Of a stretch of 64,000 nt of DNA, positions 16,309 to 25,348 are shown piece after piece. The DNA comes from Anaerolineales bacterium. GTDB taxonomy: Bacteria > Chloroflexota > Anaerolineae > Anaerolineales > Villigracilaceae. The notes below the pieces were generated by a model, which had not been told where the DNA came from, did no database searches, and saw nothing but the letters and a program-made list of their open reading frames with translations. Positions within the stretch are counted from its first letter, which is position 1. Each line of letters begins with the position of its first letter. The stretch is from NCBI GenBank assembly GCA_020634885.1, contig JACKAW010000007.1:62001-126000 (forward strand), written 5' to 3'. The position numbers and the translations under genes were made by a program.

Positions 16309-17962
16309 CGGGGGCTTGAACGATTGGGGATGTGACTTCAAGCATGGTTTTCAACAAGCCTGCATTATTCACGAATAAAAGCAAAACAAACGCCAAAAGC
16401 AAGACCTGAAACCAGCGTTTGTCTGCAAGGTCTCGCCAGGCAAGCGCAAGGAAGAGGGCGATGGCATACGTCCAGTTGGCGGCGTAGAGGAATACATCCT
16501 TGCCGTAGCTTAGGTGAAGGGCAAAGTAAAACAACAGAGTTACCACAAAGGCTATTGAAAAGCCGTCATATTTTTTGGTGATATTGCGAAGAAACATCAC
16601 GCCGCCCAAGAGCAGCAAGCCTGCCCAGGTAAATGCCAGCCCATTCCCGAGCGGCGTATCATAGGTTGCCAGTTGCATGGGTTCTTTTTTGATCGAGGCG
16701 CGGAACATCCATATTTTTGTGAAAACAAAGTCATCGTCAATGGTGATGGGCTCGGGTGCGACAAAACTATTCAACGCCATGACACGCGCAAGATAGGTAG
16801 TACGCTGAAGAGTGACGGGAAATTGATTGTGTCCTTCCCCGTCGAGGAGGGATAGGTCCCAAAAATAGGGTTGGGATTCGGGGTATATCTGATTATGTAA
16901 AAGCGACAATGGCACGACCAGCAAAGCGACAATGACGCCGTAGAGAATGATCTGCTTTAGGTTTCGTTTGACGAACAGATGCGCAATAAATGTCTGCGCG
17001 ATGTTTGAGATGGTGATGCCAAATGCCGCCAACCCGGCAATGACCTGCGTCCACAACGGCGCATCTTTTAGCAGCAGGACGAGGAAGATGAGCGCCACCG
17101 CCGAAAGGTAGATATAACTCTCTATAACGGAACCAAACACCAGTTGAGTCGATGAGGCGCCGAACAGGGCGGCGATCAACAGAGCGTGGAGCGGATTCCC
17201 GCTGGAGTGTTTGACAAAGTACCAGACCAGAAAAACGCACAGGGCGGCGGTCAGGGCATTGAGGGTGAAGGCGGCGAAGAGAGTGTCGCCGCGAAAAAGC
17301 AGAGCGAGTATCCCTACCAGCGGGCGGATGATGAGGAGGATGAATGGATGAGCCGGTCGCCAGTAATAATCACGCAGGTCTGTGGTGGCAAAACGCCAGC
17401 GGTAAAGACGGCTGTCTGCATCGAAGAAAATATCATCTTCATTAAAGGAGGGGCGGTTAAAGATCGAAGCATATACGAGGTATGCGCCAAAAAGCAGAAA
17501 GGCAAGCATGAGCCCGCCGAGGTTATCATCAACAAAATGATAAAACTTTGACTCGTGCCATTTTCTCAGCCTGCCAACATGCAAAAGAACCATGGCGATA
17601 AAGAAGGCGGGGATCAATGCGTTGACAAAAGAGACCCGCAGCGCCGCGTCCAAATGAAAGACCGAAGCATCAAACAGGTTTGAAAAGGGCTTTGCCATGT
17701 TGTACAGGGCAGGGACGAAGATAAGTAAGGCTGTGAATAGAACAGCAATGACCGATGAGCGGAACGGATCTGCGCGAAACTCACGCATGGTTCTGCCGAT
17801 CAAATAATAGCCGAACAGGTTTATGAGACTGTGGAACACAATTGCAAACAGAGCCACCAGAACAGGCTGGGGGTAAAAGTTTTCAAGGTAGGCTGTTACA
17901 AAATACGAAAAGGGGATGCCCAAAAACCAGGCAATGGGAAGGCGTTTATCAAATGATTGCAC
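16298..17962 (-). CDS. GT-C-like polytopic membrane protein (tandem paralog 1)
   Basis: A 554-residue protein with about 12 hydrophobic segments. It shares with the next two genes the block FYHFVDDNLGG (about 140-150) and the acidic loop FNEDDIFFDADSRLYRWRF (about 173-191), followed by YYWRPAHPFILLIIRP. An acidic first outer loop in a many-helix protein is the GT-C glycosyltransferase layout (lipid-linked sugar donors), but no named family was recognised. Sixteen bases separate it from the upstream paralog. Its last residues (APVWR and stop) are encoded by the tRNA-derived repeat array. Confidence 0.7.
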   Translation of the reverse strand: MQSFDKRLPIAWFLGIPFSYFVTAYLENFYPQPVLVALFAIVFHSLINLFGYYLIGRTMREFRADPFRSSVIAVLFTALLIFVPALYNMAKPFSNLFDASVFHLDAALRVSFVNALIPAFFIAMVLLHVGRLRKWHESKFYHFVDDNLGGLMLAFLLFGAYLVYASIFNRPSFNEDDIFFDADSRLYRWRFATTDLRDYYWRPAHPFILLIIRPLVGILALLFRGDTLFAAFTLNALTAALCVFLVWYFVKHSSGNPLHALLIAALFGASSTQLVFGSVIESYIYLSAVALIFLVLLLKDAPLWTQVIAGLAAFGITISNIAQTFIAHLFVKRNLKQIILYGVIVALLVVPLSLLHNQIYPESQPYFWDLSLLDGEGHNQFPVTLQRTTYLARVMALNSFVAPEPITIDDDFVFTKIWMFRASIKKEPMQLATYDTPLGNGLAFTWAGLLLLGGVMFLRNITKKYDGFSIAFVVTLLFYFALHLSYGKDVFLYAANWTYAIALFLALAWRDLADKRWFQVLLLAFVLLLFVNNAGLLKTMLEVTSPIVQAPVWR

Positions 17963-17978
17963 GTTGAAAGTTCCTCGA

Positions 17979-19646
17979 TCAGCGAATATGCATGTAGGAT
18001 GCCAGAAGCATCGTCAGGATCAATCTGGAATTATTGACCATCAAAAGTACAACGAAGGCGAAGAGTCCGGTTTGGAACCAGCGCTTATCGGCAAGGTCGC
18101 GCCAGGCGAGCGCCAGAAAGAGGGTGATGGCGTATGTCCAGTTGGTGGAGTAGAGAAATACGTCCCTGCCGTAGCGCATGTAAAACACAAAAGAGAACAG
18201 GGTGATCAAAACAAACGAAACGGGAAAACCGAAATCGTATTTGAAAAGATTTTTTATGGCAAGCAAGCTGCCCACCCCCAGCAGCACAAGCCAGATAAAA
18301 ACAAGCGCGTTACCAAGGTCTGTCTCATAACGTCCGATTTGCAAAGGTGCATTTTTAAGCGCAGCACGGAAAAACCAAACCTTTATAAAAGGCAGGTCTT
18401 CTTTCAACAGCAAGGGTTCCGGCGCAATGAAACTGTGCAAGACGATCACCCGCCCCAAATAATTGGCACGCTGAAGCGAGGGAGTGAACACGTTCTTCTC
18501 TTCAAATTGAAGCGTGCCCACATCCCATAAATAAGGGTGTGCCTTGGGGTAAAAAACGTTGTTGAGCAAATTAAGCGGCACGATCAATGCACCGATGATC
18601 AGCCCGTATTTGATAAGTTGGGGAATATCGCGTTTGACAAAGAAGTGCGCGATCACCGTCTGCGCAATGTTGGAGATGGTAATTCCAAACGCTGCCGAAC
18701 CTGTCAGAACCAATGCGTACAGCGGACTTTTCTTCAACAGCAGAACCATGAAGATCAATGCGGTAAGCCCGAGAAAAATGTAATTTTCAATGATCGAGCC
18801 GAAAACAAGCTGCGAGGTTGTCGCTCCAAACAGGGCGGCGATCAGCAGGGCATAGGTTCGGTTTTTGAGTGAGCTATCTACAAAATACCAAACAAGGAAA
18901 ACAGACAATGCACCCGCCAAAGCCGTCACAATGAATATGCCGTACAACATATCGCCTTTGAGGAAGAGTGAAACCATCCACACCCACGGGCGGACGATGA
19001 TCAGCACATAGGGGTGAACCGTGCGCTCGTAATAATCCTGATACAACTCAGTGCCAAAACGTTGGCGGTAGAGTTTACTATCGGTATCAAAGAAGATGTC
19101 ATCAAAGCGGAAGACCGGCTGATTGAAAATGGATGAAAGTAAAAAGTACACAGCAAAGAAAAGCAGGGTAATAAGAATGCCGCCAAGGTTGGCATCTACA
19201 AATTGATAAAAACGGGTTTGTTGAAATTCTGCACGACGCAGCGCAGGCACAGCCCACATTGAGACAAAGAATGCCGCCACAACCCCCAAAAAGAAGCTGG
19301 TCTGAATAATGGGAGCAAGCACAAAGGAAGAAATATCGAACAGCTTCGGAAAATCTGCTGCCATTTGTACGAGGTATGCGAAGAATAAAATGACAGATAC
19401 CGCCGCCGCAGATTGCAGGGCAAAATCCACCCGGCTGGCACGAAACTTAAGCAGCAGCCTGCCGAGCACAAAATAAATAAATAAAGCAGCCAGACATTGG
19501 AGAAAAAAAGAAAGGAAGAGGGTTTCAGTAAAGGTTTGATAATACGAATCTAAAAAGCCCAGGGCGGCATAAACAAGCGGAAGCCCCAACAACCAGGCGG
19601 GAAACAATCGTTTTACGGGAATCAAAAATAATTTTTTACTTTTCAT
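17979..19646 (-). CDS. GT-C-like polytopic membrane protein (tandem paralog 2)
   Basis: A 555-residue paralog of its neighbours. The shared acidic motif here is FRFDDIFFDTDSKLYRQRF (about 179-197) followed by YYERTVHPYVLIIVRP. Near the C-terminus the block YGRDVFLYSTNWTYAITLFL is conserved across all three copies, as is LAWRDLADKRWFQ. About 12 transmembrane helices. No obvious ribosome binding site precedes the ATG. Possible glycosyltransferase or other lipid-linked transferase; function inferred only from topology. Confidence 0.7.
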   Translation of the reverse strand: MKSKKLFLIPVKRLFPAWLLGLPLVYAALGFLDSYYQTFTETLFLSFFLQCLAALFIYFVLGRLLLKFRASRVDFALQSAAAVSVILFFAYLVQMAADFPKLFDISSFVLAPIIQTSFFLGVVAAFFVSMWAVPALRRAEFQQTRFYQFVDANLGGILITLLFFAVYFLLSSIFNQPVFRFDDIFFDTDSKLYRQRFGTELYQDYYERTVHPYVLIIVRPWVWMVSLFLKGDMLYGIFIVTALAGALSVFLVWYFVDSSLKNRTYALLIAALFGATTSQLVFGSIIENYIFLGLTALIFMVLLLKKSPLYALVLTGSAAFGITISNIAQTVIAHFFVKRDIPQLIKYGLIIGALIVPLNLLNNVFYPKAHPYLWDVGTLQFEEKNVFTPSLQRANYLGRVIVLHSFIAPEPLLLKEDLPFIKVWFFRAALKNAPLQIGRYETDLGNALVFIWLVLLGVGSLLAIKNLFKYDFGFPVSFVLITLFSFVFYMRYGRDVFLYSTNWTYAITLFLALAWRDLADKRWFQTGLFAFVVLLMVNNSRLILTMLLASYMHIR

Positions 19647-19680
19647 GGGTCAGGCGTTTGGAGTCTACCACACGCCCAAA

Positions 19681-21687
19681 TTACACTTGCGCAGCCAATG
19701 TTTCAAAAATGGTAATGAACAACGTGGCATTATTCCAAGCCAACAGAAAGAGAAAAGCCAGCAGCACGAGTTGAAACCAACGCTCCCCGGCAAACCGGCG
19801 CCATGCCATGCCGAGCAGCAAAACCAGGGCGTACGTCCAGTTGGGTGTGTAAAGGAATAGCTCTTTGCCGTAGCGCAGGTGTAGCAAAAAATTAAAGCCC
19901 ATGCATCCGATCAACGCCAGCGACAGTCGCAAATGCACATCCTTTCGGAAGTTCAGCAGGAACATGCTTCCGCCCAGCAACAGTAAAAACGTCCATGTCC
20001 ACACCGTCACATTTTGGATCATCCAATAATACTGGCTTAACTTGTTGATCTCCGGTTTGAAAAAACGGAATTGGACAAAAGGAATCTCACCCGTGTGCAG
20101 GATGGCATCGGGCGCGGCGATGTTATGAAAAAAGAAGGCGCGGATCAAAGCCTGACCTCGAAGCTGGTTCAGCGGATACAGGTTGCTTTCCTCCGCCTGA
20201 AGCGAAGATGGCACAAAGAAGAACGGGTGTGAATCAGGGTATAGAATGTTGTTGGCAAGGGTGAGCAGAACCAGAAAGACCATTACGGTTACGCCAAACT
20301 TAAACATCTGTTTGATATTCGGTTTGATGGTGAACAACGCAATAACGTTCTGGGCAAAGTTTGAATGCGTGAGCCCAATGGTCACCAAACTGGCAGAGAC
20401 AAGGGCGGGCAGAGGTCTGTCTTTTAGAAGCAGTATAAAGAACAGCAGCAAGCTCGCAGCGAGGAAAATGTATGATTCGAGTAACGAGCCGAAAATCAGG
20501 TGTGAGGCGCTTAATCCCAACAACGCTGAAATGAGCGAAGCATAGACCGAATTCCCCGTCACTGATTTAATGAACATCCATACCAGGTAAACACATGCCG
20601 CACCACCCAAGGCAACCAGCATGTATGAACCCCAAAGCTTGTCGCCTTTGAGCAGGAGCCCAAAGAGATCAACAAGCGGACGGAGAAGCAGCACAATAAA
20701 GGGATGAACCGAACGCCAGTAGTAATCATTCCAGTGATCGGTGGTGAGACGCAGGCGGTAGTTGAAGTGATCGGCGTCAAAGTAGATGTCGTCCACATCG
20801 AAGCGCGGCAGGTTGAGGGCAGAAGCAAGTACAAGGTAAAGAGTAAAGAAAGCGAGGGCAAGCGATAAGCCTGCAAGGTTGGCGCTTATATATTCGTAAG
20901 TTTTTGTTTGCTTGAGCCGGTTATAAAAACCGCTGAACTTTAATTTGATGTGAAGCCAGCCCTGCCAGGGCAATGCCAGCAAAGTAAAAATGGCGAAAAC
21001 ATTTTTTGTGTTTTCATTCAAAAGAAAGTAGCTGGAAGGGAAGATCGAAATGACCTGTCCTTCATTGAAAGACCAGAGAATAAAGGCTATGAGCAAAACG
21101 AACAAACTGAAGTGAATGAAGGCATCAAACCAGCGCTCACCCGCTACACGACGCGCCCTGCCCATGAAGAAATATCCGCCAATGCCAAACAATGCTTGAA
21201 GAAAGACCACCAGAATAATGATCTCGATTGCACTGGTGTAAAAGTCATCCAGAAAGCTGGTGACAAAAAAGCTAAAGATGGAAGCAAATATCCATGCACC
21301 CCAAATGCGGGAACGTCCACCTGCTTCTTGCAAAATTTGCAGGGATGCAGCTGAAGGAATTAGGGCAAGTGTAAAAAGGATGAAGAAGAAAAGCAGGGAT
21401 AATAAAGAAAAGCCTGAAAGAAAAGCGGATAATACGGCTGAAATAAAAGTCCATCCAAAAATAAACTTGCGAACAAAAGGAGAAACGCCTGTAAGCGTTG
21501 TTTCCAAAGCGGGTATCAAATACAACAGGCAGGTAAAGATGGCTCCAGCGGGTACGATGACCAGAAAGAACTGGTCTACCAAAGCACGAGACTCAAAAGC
21601 AAAATAGGTTTGCGCCAGGAAAAAAGAAATAAATCCGGCTATGAACAAGGCAGATATTGTTCGCAAGAAGAGTCTTTGATTGTTCAT
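19681..21687 (-). CDS. GT-C-like polytopic membrane protein (tandem paralog 3, longer)
   Basis: A 668-residue paralog with roughly 110 extra N-terminal residues forming three or four additional helices. The acidic motif is FDVDDIYFDADHFNYRLRL (about 296-314) followed by YYWRSVHPFIVLLLRP. The C-terminal block YGKELFLYTPNWTYALVLLL matches the other copies. AAGGAA precedes the ATG. As the first gene of the minus-strand group it likely leads an operon of three. Confidence 0.7.
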   Translation of the reverse strand: MNNQRLFLRTISALFIAGFISFFLAQTYFAFESRALVDQFFLVIVPAGAIFTCLLYLIPALETTLTGVSPFVRKFIFGWTFISAVLSAFLSGFSLLSLLFFFILFTLALIPSAASLQILQEAGGRSRIWGAWIFASIFSFFVTSFLDDFYTSAIEIIILVVFLQALFGIGGYFFMGRARRVAGERWFDAFIHFSLFVLLIAFILWSFNEGQVISIFPSSYFLLNENTKNVFAIFTLLALPWQGWLHIKLKFSGFYNRLKQTKTYEYISANLAGLSLALAFFTLYLVLASALNLPRFDVDDIYFDADHFNYRLRLTTDHWNDYYWRSVHPFIVLLLRPLVDLFGLLLKGDKLWGSYMLVALGGAACVYLVWMFIKSVTGNSVYASLISALLGLSASHLIFGSLLESYIFLAASLLLFFILLLKDRPLPALVSASLVTIGLTHSNFAQNVIALFTIKPNIKQMFKFGVTVMVFLVLLTLANNILYPDSHPFFFVPSSLQAEESNLYPLNQLRGQALIRAFFFHNIAAPDAILHTGEIPFVQFRFFKPEINKLSQYYWMIQNVTVWTWTFLLLLGGSMFLLNFRKDVHLRLSLALIGCMGFNFLLHLRYGKELFLYTPNWTYALVLLLGMAWRRFAGERWFQLVLLAFLFLLAWNNATLFITIFETLAAQV

Positions 21688-21705
21688 AAAAAGTTCCTTG
21701 GCAAC

Positions 21706-21744
21706 TTAAAAGGCGGCAGTCACTTTGTACATGACTGCCGCCTT
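21706..21744 (-). terminator. rho-independent terminator
   Basis: A 13-bp stem (21744-21732 with 21722-21710), then TTTTAAGTT on the minus strand, between the 94-residue gene and the GT-C trio. Confidence 0.85.
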
Positions 21745-21751
21745 ATTGCAA

Positions 21752-22036
21752 TTATTCGATCTCGCGTAACAGGCTGAGGAATTCAGCCCAGTCGTCGCCA
21801 TCCATCCAGACATCCACATTATCGAAGGAAACGGCGTACATGCCGTCTTCATCCGATTTGGCTTTTTTCAGTTCCGGGATGGAAGCGCGGAGTTCATCCC
21901 ATTCTTCCATAAAGAAATTGATCGTTGCGCGTCCGAGTTGAAGGTAGTAAGTCACTTCACCATCGGGTTCGTCTGCGCGCCAAGCCATGAAATTTTCGGT
22001 TTCGGCGAGGGTTTCGGTATTGGGTTCGTTACTCAT
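21752..22036 (-). CDS. small acidic hypothetical protein
   Basis: A 94-residue acidic soluble protein (MSNEPNTETLAETENFMAWR...), with a predicted helix-rich core and the segment VDVWMDGDDWAEFLSLLREI at the C-terminus. AAGGAG precedes the ATG and a strong terminator follows, supporting a real gene. Not recognised as any named family. Confidence 0.7.
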   Translation of the reverse strand: MSNEPNTETLAETENFMAWRADEPDGEVTYYLQLGRATINFFMEEWDELRASIPELKKAKSDEDGMYAVSFDNVDVWMDGDDWAEFLSLLREIE

Positions 22037-22124
22037 TTTTTTCTCCTTTTTGATTCGAGTATTGCATAAATGATTAGGTGGTTGATCGTAATTCGAGGCA
22101 TAAGCCAGGAGGTGCTGGAAAAGG

Positions 22125-23333
22125 TTATTTTTTGGCGGTCCGTTTGCGGCTGCGAATGAAGCGGCGGATGGTGACCATGAGGCGTGAGCCGGGGGGCGGG
22201 GGCGGCTGGGTCACTTCCGCTTCGGGAAAGGGATCGAGGTCGAGCATCTTCCGCATGATGTAGTTCCAAAGCAGAATCACGGTGGCGAGAATGGGCGCTG
22301 CGACCACCACTCCAAGGATGCCGAATAAGTTGGCGGCAATAATGGCGGCAACCAATACAGAAGCGGGGTGAACCTTGAGTGCGCTGGACATGATGCGCGG
22401 TGAAACCACGTTATCGAATATCTGGTCGATGACAAGGGCAACGCCAAGCACGATCAGGGAATAGGAAAGGTCGGTTATGCCAAAAAGGGTGAATTCTTGA
22501 AAGTATGCGACGATGAGCAAGATAATCCAATTAACGGCGGGTCCAACGTAGGGGACGAAACGTGCCAACCCGGCAAGGAAGGCAAGGCTGACGGCATAAT
22601 GGACACCCAACAAGCCAAGCACAATGGAGTAGGTTACTACGGTCAGGAAAAAGATGATGATCTGTCCGCGTAGAAAGGCGTTCCAGATACGTCCCAGGTC
22701 GCGGCTGAGGCGGGAAAAGTCATCACCATAGCCGGGGATATCCACGGTAATGATTCGGTCTCGTAAGCCTTTGCTTTCAACCAATGTAAAGTATGAAACC
22801 AGTAAAACGAATAACGTCCACCCCAGAAAGTTGGCTGCGCCGCCAGCTACGGTGCCAAGCAAATTGCCGGTTTGGCTGAGCAGCGGCTGCACCATGCCAA
22901 GCACTTGACGGCTGAGGTCTGTAAGATCCATTGTGCTAAAGTCAATGGTGAAGGGACCGAAATGCAAGACCTGCCCGGAAATATCCTGGATCAACTGTGG
23001 GAGGGTACGAAGCGCGTCCTGCACAATGACGACCAGGCTCTGAATCTGCTGCACCAGACCTACTCCACCCAGGGTTAGCAACCCTACCAGCAGGATGATG
23101 ATCAAAATGTAAATGATCCCCACCGAGATACTCCATGAAATGCGGGTTCTCTTTTGAATGAGGTCTGCAACAGGGTGAAAGAGGTATGAAAGTAAAAAAG
23201 CCATCACCAAAGGCGTGATGATGAACTGAAACTTAACCAGTAAAGCGCCGATAATAACAACAAAGGTGAGTGCAATGACCAACTTTGTATTTGTTCCCCA
23301 ACTGGGGGAGGTGAGGTGAGGGGCAGGTTGCAT
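22125..23333 (-). CDS. AI-2E/PerM family membrane transporter
   Basis: A 402-residue member of the AI-2 exporter-like (PerM/YhhT) family with about eight helices. Family features include SWSISVGIIYILIIILLVGL, the PxxLxxLxxxG-type amphipathic central loop, RFVPYVGPAVNWI, the conserved VDQIFDNVVSPRIM pattern, and the re-entrant LFGILGVVVAAPILATVI. The substrate varies in the family (autoinducer-2, organic anions, Na+/H+) and cannot be assigned. The C-terminus is proline-rich then basic. A TATAAT element lies about 75 bases upstream (23413-23408). Confidence 0.88.
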   Translation of the reverse strand: MQPAPHLTSPSWGTNTKLVIALTFVVIIGALLVKFQFIITPLVMAFLLSYLFHPVADLIQKRTRISWSISVGIIYILIIILLVGLLTLGGVGLVQQIQSLVVIVQDALRTLPQLIQDISGQVLHFGPFTIDFSTMDLTDLSRQVLGMVQPLLSQTGNLLGTVAGGAANFLGWTLFVLLVSYFTLVESKGLRDRIITVDIPGYGDDFSRLSRDLGRIWNAFLRGQIIIFFLTVVTYSIVLGLLGVHYAVSLAFLAGLARFVPYVGPAVNWIILLIVAYFQEFTLFGITDLSYSLIVLGVALVIDQIFDNVVSPRIMSSALKVHPASVLVAAIIAANLFGILGVVVAAPILATVILLWNYIMRKMLDLDPFPEAEVTQPPPPPGSRLMVTIRRFIRSRKRTAKK

Positions 23334-23414
23334 ACTTTACGATCCTTAGGAGGTTACACGAACGTTGATTCGATTTTATCAAAGATGGATGATTTTATAC
23401 CGTGGGTATTATAC

Positions 23415-23445
23415 AAACAAAAAGCCCCGTGATAAACACGGGGCT
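23415..23445 (-). terminator. rho-independent terminator
   Basis: On the minus strand AGCCCCGTG pairs with CACGGGGCT (23445-23437 with 23431-23423) and TTTTTGTTTG follows; ends the FHA gene. Confidence 0.85.
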
Positions 23446-23462
23446 GAATAGCTTGGGCAAAA

Positions 23463-24053
23463 TTAGCAGCCTGAAATGAAGGGGAATAAAATACACCAAC
23501 GGTAGGTGGCGTCTACCCAGAATAAGAACCCGGCACAAAGGCAAAGAAACAGTAAAACACCGGCGCCAATAATGATGGGGGTCGTATTGCTCTTCTTCGT
23601 TCCGCCTTGCACCTGTTGAGGGGCGGCGCCATACGGGGTGGAAGCAGGCTGGGAGTAAGCAGGGGCGGCATATTGCGGCGCAGAAGGCTGGGCAGCAGGG
23701 ATGGCAGCCTGTACAGCCTTGCGCGAAACGGCAACGGTTGCGCCGGCGTCGGCAGAAATTGCATCGTACATCAGGACGATCTGTTCGCCAAGCGAGACTA
23801 CATCACCTGATTTAAGCACAACTGGTCCTGATAAACGCTGTCCATTAACAAAAGTTCCATTGGTGGAACCCAGGTCTTCCAAAACATATTTACCGCCCTG
23901 AAACATCAGACGGGCGTGTTTTCTCGAAACTTCAGCGTCGTTGATCGCAACCCCATTGGTAGAATCGCGTCCAATGGTAAGCTGGTCGCCTTCCAATGGA
24001 AAAGTAACCCCCGGCGTGGGACCCGAACGCATAACAAACTGGAATTGTGCCAT
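23463..24053 (-). CDS. FHA-domain protein with C-terminal membrane anchor
   Basis: A 196-residue protein. The N-terminal FHA domain (about residues 1-100) shows LTIGRDSTNGVAIND, VSRKHARLMF and LEDLGSTNGTFVNGQRL, which bind phosphothreonine peptides. An alanine/proline/glutamine-rich linker (about 118-155) leads to one transmembrane helix near residues 160-180 and a short cysteine-containing tail. GGAGG precedes the ATG. It sits beside a histidine kinase and receiver protein; a Ser/Thr kinase partner is not in the window. Confidence 0.88.
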   Translation of the reverse strand: MAQFQFVMRSGPTPGVTFPLEGDQLTIGRDSTNGVAINDAEVSRKHARLMFQGGKYVLEDLGSTNGTFVNGQRLSGPVVLKSGDVVSLGEQIVLMYDAISADAGATVAVSRKAVQAAIPAAQPSAPQYAAPAYSQPASTPYGAAPQQVQGGTKKSNTTPIIIGAGVLLFLCLCAGFLFWVDATYRWCILFPFISGC

Positions 24054-24145
24054 CTTCTTCCTCCAATAATTTCTTTATACGAACTCGTGCCTAGTTTACA
24101 ATCTTCAACTTAAAAAGTCAAATCTTTCAACCTCACCCGAAACTA

Positions 24146-25348
24146 CTAACGAGGGACTGTCTTTGTTGTGCGGGGCAGGTATATCATAAAAACCGTACCA
24201 ACCCCCATTTTGCTTTTGACTTCAATGCGTCCACCGTGTCCATTTACAATTTGTTTACAGATCGAAAGCCCCAGCCCTGTACCCGAAGCTCTGGTTTCAT
24301 GCTCGCGGACACGGTAGAATTTTTGGAAGAGGTGGGGCAGCGCTTCATCTGGGATCCCTATGCCGGTATCCTGAATTATGATCTTGACTTCGTTATCCAT
24401 TACTTCAGCCCGTAACTGCACACTTCCATTTGGGCGATTGTATTTGATGGCATTGCTCAACAAGTTCAAAAACACCTGCTTGATCTTGTCGCGGTCGGCA
24501 TCTACCAGGGGCAGCCCTTCAGGCGATTCAACCCGCACGTGGATATTATCTTCAATGGATTTTGCAGACATAATATCCTTGCATTCGTACATCAAGTCGG
24601 CAAGGCTGAAAACGTTCTTGCGATACTGCACCCGCCCCGATTCGAGACGGGCAAGGTCAAGAAAAGAGGAAGCCAGGGCATTCAATCGCATGGTTTCACT
24701 GTGAATGTTCTGAATGATCTGGTCGCGCTGGTCTTGTGACATTTCGGGGCGGAGCAAAAGGTAGGTTGCCGTGCTCAACGATGAAAGCGGTGTGCGCAGT
24801 TCATGCACGAACTCCGAGATCAAATCGGACTGTTGGAAAAGGCGGGTATTTTCAATTGCCACCGCAGCCTGTGCGCCCAACACCAGCAACAAGGCTTCAT
24901 CTTGCTCTGAAAAATTCCCACGGTGCTTGTTCAAGGCTTCGAGCACGCCGACAATCTTGTTTTTTGTAATGAGGGGAATTCCCAGCAGGGATTGAGTTGA
25001 TAAACCAGTAACCGCCTCCACGTTGGAATAGAAGCGTTCATCCTCATGTGCGTTGGTAATGCGCACCGGCTTGCGATTCGTCACAATCCACCCGGCAATG
25101 CTGCCATCAAGCGGAACGGTGATGCCGCGACGGGTCGATTCATCCATGTTCGTGGAAACCTGAAAGTACAACTGACGTGAAGCCTCATCGTACAAAAGGA
25201 TCGAAGCCGCCTCTGACCCGCTAATCTCTGCCGCGGCATGAACAATGCGGGATAGTAGGATATCCAGGTCAAGGGTTGACGCCAGATCGCGTGAAATATC
25301 GATCAGGCGGCGATAACTATCCAATCTTTCAGTTTTGATCTCAGCCAT
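24146..25348 (-). CDS. GAF-domain sensor histidine kinase
   Basis: A 400-residue cytosolic kinase. A GAF domain (about residues 20-170) contains ASILLYDEASRQLYF and LLGIPLITKNKIVGVLEALN. The HisKA region has the phosphoacceptor His182 in EFVHELRTPLSSL. The HATPase domain shows NLLSNAIKYNRPNGS, DTGIGIPDEALPHLFQKFYR and GTGLGLSICKQIVNGHGG. No transmembrane helix. Its start overlaps the sirtuin gene by eight bases, so the two are coupled. The receiver protein two genes upstream is a plausible partner. Confidence 0.93.
   Translation of the reverse strand: MAEIKTERLDSYRRLIDISRDLASTLDLDILLSRIVHAAAEISGSEAASILLYDEASRQLYFQVSTNMDESTRRGITVPLDGSIAGWIVTNRKPVRITNAHEDERFYSNVEAVTGLSTQSLLGIPLITKNKIVGVLEALNKHRGNFSEQDEALLLVLGAQAAVAIENTRLFQQSDLISEFVHELRTPLSSLSTATYLLLRPEMSQDQRDQIIQNIHSETMRLNALASSFLDLARLESGRVQYRKNVFSLADLMYECKDIMSAKSIEDNIHVRVESPEGLPLVDADRDKIKQVFLNLLSNAIKYNRPNGSVQLRAEVMDNEVKIIIQDTGIGIPDEALPHLFQKFYRVREHETRASGTGLGLSICKQIVNGHGGRIEVKSKMGVGTVFMIYLPRTTKTVPR

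Noticed and set aside
16015..16341. Minus-strand frame encoding repeated GAEGLACPCKGNPRPV peptides across the tRNA-derived array
   Set aside because: It is a reading of tRNA and terminator copies; periodicity is from the 84-bp DNA repeat (84 is a multiple of three), and similar spurious proteins are common beside tRNAs.
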